Assembly (NCBI GenBank): GCA_900538885.1
Contig: UQAI01000012.1
Span: forward strand, 1 to 33,491
Direction: 5' to 3'
DNA: 33,491 nt
Origin: an uncultured Mollicutes bacterium
GTDB taxonomy: Bacteria > Bacillota_I > Bacilli_A > ML615J-28 > CAG-313
In this document: positions 22,462 through 29,950 of the stretch, piece by piece
How positions within the stretch are numbered: the stretch's first letter is position 1
Layout: each line of letters starts with the position of its first letter
The notes under the pieces: generated by a model
Database searches by the model: none
Told to the model about the DNA's origin: nothing
The model's input: only the letters and a program-made list of their open reading frames with translations
Made by a program: the position numbers and the translations under genes

Positions 22462-22950
22462 ATGGGTAAATCAAAAGAATATATAACATGGGACCAATAC
22501 TTTATGGGGGTAGCTAAACTTTCAGCACTTCGCAGTAAAGATCCCAATACTAAGGTAGGGGCATGTATTGTTAATGAAAAAAAACGAATAGTGGGAATCG
22601 GTTATAATGGATTACCATATGGGTGCTCAGATGATGAATTTCCATGGGAACGTGATGGTGATTTTCTCGAGACTAAATATCCATATGTCGTCCATGCAGA
22701 ACCAAATGCTATCTTAAACAGCACTAATAAACTTGATAATGCAACATTATATGTTACACTCTTTCCATGTAATGAGTGTGCAAAATTGATTATTCAAAGT
22801 GGTATTAAAGAAATAGTTTACGTATCCGACAAATATAATGGTAGTAATGACAATGTTGCATCTAAAAGAATGCTTGCAGCAGCAGGTGTTAAGTGCCGAC
22901 AAATGGAAAATGTTGAGGTTATTATAAAAACTGATGACTCAATTTATTAA
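22462..22950 (+). CDS. comEB: dCMP deaminase (ComEB type)
   Basis: Zinc enzyme converting dCMP to dUMP, the feed for dTMP synthesis. The 162-aa protein has the deaminase signatures: SKDPNTKVGACIVN near 27-40, zinc-binding HAEPNAIL (His and catalytic Glu), and PCNECAKLIIQSGI with the two Cys ligands. The name ComEB comes from the Bacillus competence operon, but no other competence gene is nearby. AAAGGTGA precedes the ATG. The last 17 bases overlap the next gene, so it starts a tightly linked series running to trkH. Confidence 0.88.
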   Translation: MGKSKEYITWDQYFMGVAKLSALRSKDPNTKVGACIVNEKKRIVGIGYNGLPYGCSDDEFPWERDGDFLETKYPYVVHAEPNAILNSTNKLDNATLYVTLFPCNECAKLIIQSGIKEIVYVSDKYNGSNDNVASKRMLAAAGVKCRQMENVEVIIKTDDSIY

Positions 22951-24007
22951 AAAATATAAATGGTTTTTAATAAGTATTTTTATCCCATGCCTTATTGTAA
23001 TTAGTTTATCTGTTATTAAAGTTAAAAAAGATGTAACGGTACCTTCAACTGTAAATTCAATTGAAAATATCATTACTATCAATGGTGAAAGTAAACTTAA
23101 TGGTTCAATTAATGTTGTTTCCGTATATTCATATGAGAAAGTAAGTTTACTTTCATATCTTTTCGCAAGTTGTAATCGTTATGCACAAATTGATGATAAT
23201 ATTGAATATACCAATATTGATAGTAAAAAATATCAGATTGGAGGAATTATTCAAAAAGAATGTAGTATTAATAACTCCATTATTTCAGGCTATAAACAAG
23301 CAGGATACAATATTAAGTTTAAATTTGTAGGTTACTATGTTGATAGTGGAACTACCTATCTCGATAAAAACCTCGATATAGGTGATATGATTATTAGTGT
23401 CAATGGTGAAAAACTTAGTAGTGATTATACTCCAGGACATGCTATTCAAAAAGCTAAAGCTAAAACAGCAACAATGGAAATTATTAAGAACTATTATTCA
23501 GGTAATAGAACCTCATCAACAGTTACTGTTACAGCTAAAGAAATGGAAAATAGTGAAGGTAAAAAAGTATATTCATATGGTTTTAGTACCGAAAAATATG
23601 TTGTGCCAGAAAATGATGAAAGTTACCCTGAATTTAAAGTATTATGGAACAATGTTGATAGTATTGGCCCAAGTGGTGGTTTACTTCAATCGTTTTATGT
23701 TTATGAAAAATTGACAGGTGCTAAACTTTCCAAAAATCTTAAAATTGCGGGAACTGGTACCGTTGATGAATTTGGAAATGCAGGATTAATTGGCGGTATT
23801 AAACAAAAAATAATATCAGCTGAATTATCAAATGTTGATATTTTCTTTGTTCCAGTTACCTCAGAAAATTACCAAAATGATTCAAGTGAGGTCAATTATA
23901 TTGAAGCTTTAGAAGGGTATAAGAAGTTAAAAAATCCTCGTGTAAAGCTTGTGCCAGTATGGAATTTATCATGTATTATTGATTATTTAACGGAGTATCA
24001 AGGATAA
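22934..24007 (+). CDS. Membrane-anchored PDZ-Lon type serine protease (YlbL/SepM-like)
   Basis: Extracytoplasmic protease related to Bacillus YlbL and streptococcal SepM. The 357-aa protein has an N-terminal anchor (about residues 10-28, WFLISIFIPCLIVISLSVI), a region unique to the group, a PDZ domain (about 130-210, LDKNLDIGDMIISVNGEKL), and a Lon-type proteolytic domain (about 235-355). The Ser-Lys dyad is visible: Ser in GPSGGLLQSF and Lys in LIGGIKQKI. In relatives the Ser box is GPSAG; the change to Gly is mild. It overlaps the dCMP deaminase by 17 bases. The substrate is unknown here; YlbL acts in DNA-damage recovery and SepM in peptide-pheromone maturation in other species. Confidence 0.85.
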   Translation: MTQFIKKYKWFLISIFIPCLIVISLSVIKVKKDVTVPSTVNSIENIITINGESKLNGSINVVSVYSYEKVSLLSYLFASCNRYAQIDDNIEYTNIDSKKYQIGGIIQKECSINNSIISGYKQAGYNIKFKFVGYYVDSGTTYLDKNLDIGDMIISVNGEKLSSDYTPGHAIQKAKAKTATMEIIKNYYSGNRTSSTVTVTAKEMENSEGKKVYSYGFSTEKYVVPENDESYPEFKVLWNNVDSIGPSGGLLQSFYVYEKLTGAKLSKNLKIAGTGTVDEFGNAGLIGGIKQKIISAELSNVDIFFVPVTSENYQNDSSEVNYIEALEGYKKLKNPRVKLVPVWNLSCIIDYLTEYQG

Positions 24008-24008
24008 T

Positions 24009-24422
24009 ATGAAAGATTTTAAGAAAAATTTTAAAGACACTGAAAATTTAGTTAGTGAACTCAGAACTATAAAAGTAAATCCTAAAAAAGAAACTTTAAT
24101 AAGTATTACATCAGGGTTTTTAATGATAGTTGTAATAATTCCGTTTTATCTAATTATGTTAGAACTATTTAGACAAAATTCGCCAGTAACATGGGTATAT
24201 AAACTTTTAGTTGTTATCTTTTTTATCTTAGTTTTATTGGTATGTCCATTATATTCAACAATCAATTTATTGATTTTAAAGTATTATACAGAAAAGGAAG
24301 AATTACAAAATATAAATGGTTTTTATCTTTTTCTTGTGGAATTAACAAGAATTAGTACAATAATAACGAGTGTTGTTATTGCTTCAATTTTGACATTTTT
24401 ACTTTGTAAATTCACGGGTTAA
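24009..24422 (+). CDS. Small multi-pass membrane protein, unknown
   Basis: Not recognised. The 137-aa protein has a charged N-terminal stretch (about 1-30) and about three transmembrane segments (about 33-50, 64-85, 113-133), with a charged loop KYYTEKEEL between the second and third. It starts one base after the protease stop with AGGATAAT before the ATG, and lspA follows three bases after its stop. Its place between an envelope protease and the lipoprotein signal peptidase hints at an envelope role, but nothing in the sequence proves it. Confidence 0.75.
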   Translation: MKDFKKNFKDTENLVSELRTIKVNPKKETLISITSGFLMIVVIIPFYLIMLELFRQNSPVTWVYKLLVVIFFILVLLVCPLYSTINLLILKYYTEKEELQNINGFYLFLVELTRISTIITSVVIASILTFLLCKFTG

Positions 24423-24425
24423 TAA

Positions 24426-24968
24426 ATGAATAATAAAAAATATAGAATTATTAATATAATTATTGCGGCGGCATGCTGTTTGATTTTGATTGGTATTGAC
24501 CAATTGACTAAACAATTAGCAGTTAACAATCTTCAACTAGGAGAAAAAGTAGTATTTATAAAAGGCTTGCTTAACTTAAGATTAGAGTACAACACCGGTT
24601 TTGCTTTCGGCATGGGTGGAGGCTATCAAATTATATGGGGAATCGTTAGTATTATCGGTTGCTGTGTAATTGCCTTTTTCATGCGAAAGGTTGATTTTAA
24701 ACATAATTTAGTATTTTCTCTTTGTTTAATTTTATTATTTGCAGGTACATTCGGCAATATGATTGATCGCTTATTTTATAAGAGTGGAGTAATTGATTTT
24801 TTTGATCTTGCGTTTATGAACTTTGCAGTATTCAATGTTGCGGATTCATACATAACAATAGGTGCGATTCTTTTAGCTGTTTATATTTTATTCATTTATA
24901 AAGAACCACAAAAAAAGAATGAACAAGAAGAAAACAAAACAGAAGGAGAGGAGTCAGACCATGATTAA
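24426..24968 (+). CDS. lspA: Lipoprotein signal peptidase (SPase II)
   Basis: Membrane aspartyl peptidase that removes signal peptides from lipidated prolipoproteins; PotD and the esterase-like lipoprotein of this window are likely clients. The 180-aa protein has four membrane helices and the family blocks IGIDQLTKQLA, LEYNTGFAFGMG, AGTFGNMIDRLF with GVIDFFD (first catalytic Asp), and FNVADSYITIG (second catalytic Asp). The ribosome binding site is weak, so it may depend on translation of the gene before it. A charged tail rich in Glu and Lys follows the last helix. It overlaps rluD by 8 bases. Confidence 0.95.
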   Translation: MNNKKYRIINIIIAAACCLILIGIDQLTKQLAVNNLQLGEKVVFIKGLLNLRLEYNTGFAFGMGGGYQIIWGIVSIIGCCVIAFFMRKVDFKHNLVFSLCLILLFAGTFGNMIDRLFYKSGVIDFFDLAFMNFAVFNVADSYITIGAILLAVYILFIYKEPQKKNEQEENKTEGEESDHD

Positions 24969-25878
24969 AGATGAATTTACGGTTGCTTATCATGAGGGTG
25001 AAGAAAGTATAAGAATTGATAAATACTTACCGACCTGTTATGAGGATATGACTCGTAGTGAACTAAAAAAGTATTTTGATGAAAATAAAATTAAAGTAAA
25101 TGGTAAGTTAGTTAAACCAAGTTATAAAGTTGAAAATGGTGATTTAATTGAAATCGAAGAACTAGATGATGTTATTTCATCAGTGATACCTGAAAAAATA
25201 GATTTAGATATTGTATACGAAGATGATGATATTCTTGTTGTCAACAAACCATCGGGTATGGTTGTACATCCTGCCCCTGGTCATATGACTGGTACTCTCG
25301 TTAATGCCTTAATGTATCATTATCAAACACTATCGACTATCAATGGTGAAAATAGAGCAGGTATTGTACACCGTATCGATAAAGACACATCAGGTTTATT
25401 AATTGTCTGTAAAAATAATTTTGCTCACCGCAATATTAGTGAACAAATTAAAGATAAACGAGCAAAACGTACATACTGGGCTATTGTAACTGGCTCAATA
25501 GGTCATAATTTAGGCAAAATAGATGCGCCAATTGGTCGTGATCCTGATAATCGTCAAAAGATGGCGGTTGTTGCTACAGGAAAGTCTGCTGTTACTCATT
25601 TTAGAGTACTTGATCGTTTTCATGATTTTACTTTAGTAGAACTTGATCTAGAAACTGGTCGTACTCACCAAATTAGAGTTCATATGGCATACATTAATCA
25701 CCCTGTGTTTGGTGATCCAATGTATGGAGTTAAAAAACAAGTTAGTGAATTCGGCCAATATTTACATGCAAAAAAAATTGGTTTCTATCATCCTAGAACC
25801 AACGAATATATGGAGTTTGAAACTGAACTCCCTAAAGAATTTAAAGATATGCTAGATGAATTAAAACGTGAAGATTAA
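24961..25878 (+). CDS. rluD: RluD-family 23S rRNA pseudouridine synthase
   Basis: Converts specific uridines of 23S rRNA to pseudouridine. The 305-aa protein has an N-terminal S4 RNA-binding domain (about 15-75, RIDKYLPTCYEDMTRSELKK and NGKLVKPSYKVENGD), then the RluA/RluD catalytic domain: VVNKPSGMVVHPAPGH near 96-111, the catalytic HRIDKDTSG near 136-144, and ETGRTHQIRVHM near 231-242. ATG 24961 is chosen because GGAGAGGAG lies at 24944-24952 inside lspA. The lspA-rluD pair is common in Bacillota. Specificity among RluA/C/D positions cannot be fixed by eye. Confidence 0.92.
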   Translation: MIKDEFTVAYHEGEESIRIDKYLPTCYEDMTRSELKKYFDENKIKVNGKLVKPSYKVENGDLIEIEELDDVISSVIPEKIDLDIVYEDDDILVVNKPSGMVVHPAPGHMTGTLVNALMYHYQTLSTINGENRAGIVHRIDKDTSGLLIVCKNNFAHRNISEQIKDKRAKRTYWAIVTGSIGHNLGKIDAPIGRDPDNRQKMAVVATGKSAVTHFRVLDRFHDFTLVELDLETGRTHQIRVHMAYINHPVFGDPMYGVKKQVSEFGQYLHAKKIGFYHPRTNEYMEFETELPKEFKDMLDELKRED

Positions 25879-25910
25879 TTTTTCACGTTTAAACTATATG
25901 GGGAGGATTT

Positions 25911-27266
25911 ATGAAAATAATTGTAATAGGTTGTGGAACTATTGGTAAAACAGTAATCGGCCATATATCCAAAGAAAGACATAATACCATTATTATAGAT
26001 AATGATAAAGATGTAGTTGAAAAACTTATTGAAAAATATGACGTAATGGGCGTTGTTGGTAATGGTGCTAGTCTTGAAATTCAAGAAGAAGCAAACGTTA
26101 AAAATGCTGATTTAGTTATTGCGGTATCTTCAGATGATGAAATTAACATTTTAGCTTGTTTGGTTGCGAAAAAACTAGGTGCGAAGAGTACAATTGCGAG
26201 AGTCCGTAATCCTGAATATCGACGTCAAAGTGTTTTAATGAAAGATGAATTGGGGCTTTCAATGATTGTTAATCCAGAAGAAGAAACCGCAAACGAAATA
26301 ACTAATATGATTAATTTACCTACTATTTCACGAATTGAACATTTCGCAAAAGGTCTAGTAAACCTAGTTGAAATAGTAATAGAAAAAGATAATCCCCTAA
26401 TTGACGAGACTTTAATTTCCATGAATAAAAAATTGAATACTAAAGTATTAATTTGTGCAGTTGAAAGGAAAAATGAAGTTATTATTCCAAGTGGTAATTT
26501 CAAACTTCAAGAAGGTGACAGAATTAACTTTACAGCTGAATCTTCATCACTTCGTAGTTTTTTAAGAGAACTAAATTTAATTAAATCACCACTTAAAAAA
26601 GTTATGATTATTGGCGGTGGTAAGACTGGCTATTATTTGGCCAATAACTTATCAAAAAGCCGATATAGGGTTAGATTAATTGAAGTAAATAAAGATAAAG
26701 CTAATGATTTAGCAGAAAAATTACCAAATGTTTCAGTAATTTATGCTGATGGAACAAAACATGGTATTTTACTTGAAGAAGGAATTGAAACAACTGATGC
26801 TTTTGTAGCTTTAACCAATGTTGATGAAGAAAACATAATTGTATCTTTATTCGCTAATAAATTAAACGTCAGAAAAGTAATTACCAAGATTAAACGTGAT
26901 ACGCTTCTTGGTATGACTGATGACCTTGGTATTGAAAATATTGTTATGCCAAAAGAAGTTGTAGCTAATAAAATAGTAAGTTATGTTCGTGCCATTGCTA
27001 ATAAACGTGGTAGTAATGTAATGACATTATATCGTTTAGTTGATAACCAAGTTGAAGCATTAGAGTTTTTAGCTAAAAAGAGAGAAAAATTTTATAATAA
27101 GCCTTTAAAAGACCTAAGAGTAAAAGAAAATTGCCTAATCGCATGTATTATTCGTGAAGGTGTGGTTATTATCCCTAATGGTAATGATTATATCCAGTTA
27201 AATGATAGTGTTATTGTTGTAACAACTCACAAAAATTTTGATGATTTAGCTGATGCATTTGAATAG
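25911..27266 (+). CDS. trkA: Trk potassium uptake regulatory subunit TrkA
   Basis: Cytoplasmic gating subunit of the Trk K+ channel; binds NAD(H) and ATP. The 451-aa protein is the full two-unit form. Unit 1 starts with the Rossmann motif IIVIGCGTIGKTV (residues 2-14) and its acidic strand end IIDND; unit 2 starts with VMIIGGGKTGYYLA near 230-243. Each is followed by an RCK-C domain (about 140-220 and 370-451). GGGGAGGA precedes the ATG. The stop is directly followed by trkH, with the trkH ribosome binding site across the junction. Confidence 0.93.
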   Translation: MKIIVIGCGTIGKTVIGHISKERHNTIIIDNDKDVVEKLIEKYDVMGVVGNGASLEIQEEANVKNADLVIAVSSDDEINILACLVAKKLGAKSTIARVRNPEYRRQSVLMKDELGLSMIVNPEEETANEITNMINLPTISRIEHFAKGLVNLVEIVIEKDNPLIDETLISMNKKLNTKVLICAVERKNEVIIPSGNFKLQEGDRINFTAESSSLRSFLRELNLIKSPLKKVMIIGGGKTGYYLANNLSKSRYRVRLIEVNKDKANDLAEKLPNVSVIYADGTKHGILLEEGIETTDAFVALTNVDEENIIVSLFANKLNVRKVITKIKRDTLLGMTDDLGIENIVMPKEVVANKIVSYVRAIANKRGSNVMTLYRLVDNQVEALEFLAKKREKFYNKPLKDLRVKENCLIACIIREGVVIIPNGNDYIQLNDSVIVVTTHKNFDDLADAFE

Positions 27267-27275
27267 GTGATAAAA

Positions 27276-28808
27276 ATGAATTTAAAACTTATCGGCAAAA
27301 TTATCGGTAAAATTATGGTTCTGGAAGCCATATTAATGGTCTTTCCTTTGTTTGTTGCGATAATCTATAAAGAAGGATATTTAAATATTATTGCTTATGC
27401 AATTCCCATTGTTGTTATTTTAGTGGCTGGATTAATTTTGCAACGTATGAAAACAACAAGAACAGGATTATATCAAAAAGAAGGATTTGCGGTTGTGGCT
27501 TTAGTATGGATAATTATGACATTATTTGGGGCTGTACCCCTTGTAATATCTGGTGATATTCCCAACTATATTGACGCAACATTTGAAGTTATGTCAGGCT
27601 TTACCACTACTGGTGCTAGTATAATTAATGATTTGACCAAAATATCTCATAGTGGATTATTCTGGCGAAGCTTTACCCACTGGATTGGTGGTATGGGTAT
27701 TCTAGTGTTTATCCTAATTTTTATTCCTGAAAGTAATGATGGATCGGCAATGCATCTACTAAAAGCAGAAAGCCCTGGTCCTCAAGTCGGTAAATTAACC
27801 TCTAAAATGCGTGTTAATACTCGTATTCTATATTTGATTTATTTAGCGATGACGGTAATAGAAGTAGTGATGTTGTTATTTAGTAAACCTGTAGTAATTG
27901 AAGGAGTTGCGAAAGAAAGTGATCATTTTTTCTACTGCCTACTTGCTTCGTTTGGTAGTGCTGGTACTGGGGGATTTGGATTTATTCCAAATAGTATGGA
28001 GTATTTTTCACCATATGCTCAGTATGTTATTGCGACATTCTTAATTTTATTTGGTATTAATTTTAGTTTATATTTTCTACTTTTAATTGGAAAGTTTAAA
28101 ACAGTCTTTAAAAGTGATGAATTAAAAGCATATTTTGGAATTATTATCGGTGCTGTTGCTATTATTTTTGTCAGTCTTATATTTGATAAAGGAGTTGCGT
28201 TAAGTAAAGTTAATTATGAAGAATCATTTAGGCACGCCTACTTCCAGGTCGCAAGTATCATGACTTCAACTGGTTATACTACTACAAATTTTGAATATTG
28301 GCCTGTTGTTGCGAAAACTGTTATCATACTTTTGATGATATGTGGGGCAATGGCTGGTTCAACTGGTGGTGGTATCAAAGTTTCTAGAATTGTACTCGCT
28401 TTTAAAGGAGTAAAAAGAAATATTCTACACTTAATTAATCCAAGAATGGTAACTAAAACTAAATTTGAAGGTAAATTAGTAGATGATGAAACAATTAACG
28501 ATGTTTTTTCATTCATTACTTTATATTTTGTAATTGCCTTTCTTATTATTTTAGCATTATCATTTGACAAAAGTCCTGGTGTTGTAATTGATGGCGTTGT
28601 ATATGAACTTGATTTCATGACTCACTTCTCAGCCACAATTTCATGCTTATCTAATATTGGACCAGCCTTTGGTGCGTCAGGACCATATGCATCGTATGAT
28701 TGTTATAATTATTTTTCAAAAGTTATACTTACTTTTGCGATGTTAATTGGAAGACTTGAAATTTTACCTGTTTTAATTTTATTTAGTCCTAAAACTTGGA
28801 AAAAATAA
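27276..28808 (+). CDS. trkH: Trk potassium uptake channel subunit TrkH
   Basis: Membrane pore subunit for K+ uptake, partner of TrkA. The 510-aa protein shows the four repeated pore loops with their filter Gly: GFTTTGASI, GSAGTGGFGFIP, TSTGYTTTNFEYWP and CLSNIGPAFG, and the internal gating segment AGSTGGGIKVSRIV. About ten membrane spans are visible. ATG 27276 is preferred over GTG 27267 because AGGTGA directly overlaps the GTG. A two-way terminator follows 38 bases downstream. Confidence 0.94.
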   Translation: MNLKLIGKIIGKIMVLEAILMVFPLFVAIIYKEGYLNIIAYAIPIVVILVAGLILQRMKTTRTGLYQKEGFAVVALVWIIMTLFGAVPLVISGDIPNYIDATFEVMSGFTTTGASIINDLTKISHSGLFWRSFTHWIGGMGILVFILIFIPESNDGSAMHLLKAESPGPQVGKLTSKMRVNTRILYLIYLAMTVIEVVMLLFSKPVVIEGVAKESDHFFYCLLASFGSAGTGGFGFIPNSMEYFSPYAQYVIATFLILFGINFSLYFLLLIGKFKTVFKSDELKAYFGIIIGAVAIIFVSLIFDKGVALSKVNYEESFRHAYFQVASIMTSTGYTTTNFEYWPVVAKTVIILLMICGAMAGSTGGGIKVSRIVLAFKGVKRNILHLINPRMVTKTKFEGKLVDDETINDVFSFITLYFVIAFLIILALSFDKSPGVVIDGVVYELDFMTHFSATISCLSNIGPAFGASGPYASYDCYNYFSKVILTFAMLIGRLEILPVLILFSPKTWKK

Positions 28809-28846
28809 AACTTAAAAATATTAAAAATACATTTATCAATAAACAT

Positions 28847-28876
28847 AAAAAAACTGTGATTTTTCACAGTTTTTAC
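28847..28876. terminator. Two-way terminator between trkH and rnhC
   Basis: AAAAACTGTGA (28849-28859), TTTT loop, TCACAGTTTTT (28864-28874): a perfect 11-bp stem with A-run before and T-run after, so it can stop transcription from both sides. The minus-strand stop of rnhC (28873-28875) lies inside its right arm. Confidence 0.9.
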
Positions 28877-29862
28877 TTATAGTTTATATGTTTTTTAATG
28901 TCATCAAGACCAACTAATCGCGATTTAGGAAGAGGATTTTCTTCAAAGTATTTAATAATTCTTTCAGTATTGGCGAATTTAACTTTTGCGGTTTTCTTTA
29001 ATTCTTCAAAACCATAAGATTTAATAAAAGAAATCGCGCAATGATCAACTTCGAGTCCCGCACCTTTTAAAAGTTCAATTTTATATTCAATACTCATTTT
29101 ACGTAACTCACGAAGAAAGGCAGCTCTTGCAAGAATTGATGCGGCAGCAATCCCGATGTGTTCTTTTTCACCTTTAATAATTGTGGTTACATCTTTAATA
29201 ACGTTTGCTTGATTTTCAAGATATTTGAGGTAGTTTTCTTTGGGTGTAAATTCATCAATTAAAATAGCGTCGTACTTTACATCTCCAAGCTTTTTTAGTA
29301 TACTATTAATAACTTTATTATGAAGATAAGATTTTACAAAGTTTAGATTATCGTATTTACCAGATAGGGAGTTAAACTTAAGAGGATTTAAAAAGATTAT
29401 TGAGTAAGGGATGATGTTTGCAACCTCTAAGGCAAGTGGTATCATTTGCTTATCGGTTAGAAGTTTAGAATCTTTTACTCCAAGTTTGCGTAGTTGTTCA
29501 CTAGTATTTTGATCAACATAAGTAGCGCATACAACAATTGGTCCAAAATAGTCTCCAGTACCTACTTCATCGGTACAAATTGCCGTAGCGTTTGAGTAAT
29601 CGACTATTTTAGTTACGGTTACTTTCTCTAAAGGAAGATTAAATTTTTTAGCCCATTTGTTATATTCGTTTGCTTCATCAAGTCCTTGAAATAGTACTAC
29701 ATTAGTACGATAGAAGGTTATAACGACATTTGCGAGTTTGGCTCTTGCGATAGTGTAATTGCTTGAACCGTAAACTAGATAACCTTGATAGTAGTCTATC
29801 ATTTCTTGAACTTGTTCATTAGTGGCTTTAATTTTGTGTGTAGAATTGCTTATATGCTGCAT
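28873..29862 (-). CDS. rnhC: Ribonuclease HIII
   Basis: Cleaves the RNA strand of RNA-DNA hybrids. The 329-aa protein has the N-terminal TBP-like substrate-binding domain (about 1-90) and the RNase H domain with the DEDD set: Asp-Glu in DEVGTGDYFGPIVV near 98-111, Asp in AILIDEF, and Asp in LEVDHCAISFIKSYG. The motif DEVGTGDYFGP is the form used by type HIII enzymes and not HII. The ribosome binding site on the minus strand is GGAGG about 10 bases before the ATG. It is divergent from mutS2, with a common short spacer; the rnhC-mutS2 neighbourhood is typical for Bacillota. Confidence 0.94.
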   Translation of the reverse strand: MQHISNSTHKIKATNEQVQEMIDYYQGYLVYGSSNYTIARAKLANVVITFYRTNVVLFQGLDEANEYNKWAKKFNLPLEKVTVTKIVDYSNATAICTDEVGTGDYFGPIVVCATYVDQNTSEQLRKLGVKDSKLLTDKQMIPLALEVANIIPYSIIFLNPLKFNSLSGKYDNLNFVKSYLHNKVINSILKKLGDVKYDAILIDEFTPKENYLKYLENQANVIKDVTTIIKGEKEHIGIAAASILARAAFLRELRKMSIEYKIELLKGAGLEVDHCAISFIKSYGFEELKKTAKVKFANTERIIKYFEENPLPKSRLVGLDDIKKHINYK

Positions 29863-29882
29863 AACGATAATCCTCCAACCTT

Positions 29883-29911
29883 ATTATATCATAAATTTAA
29901 TTATAATGCAA
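29883..29911 (-). promoter_or_regulatory. Promoter of rnhC
   Basis: On the minus strand TTGCAT (29911-29906), 17-base spacer, TATAAT (29888-29883), with TG one base upstream of the -10. The start site is near 29876, 14 bases before the ATG. Within the same spacer a + strand TATAAT at 29902-29907 may serve mutS2, but no -35 fits it. Confidence 0.7.
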
Positions 29912-29950
29912 AGATATTGAAAGTACTTGCCATAAAGGAAGGGAAAAAAG

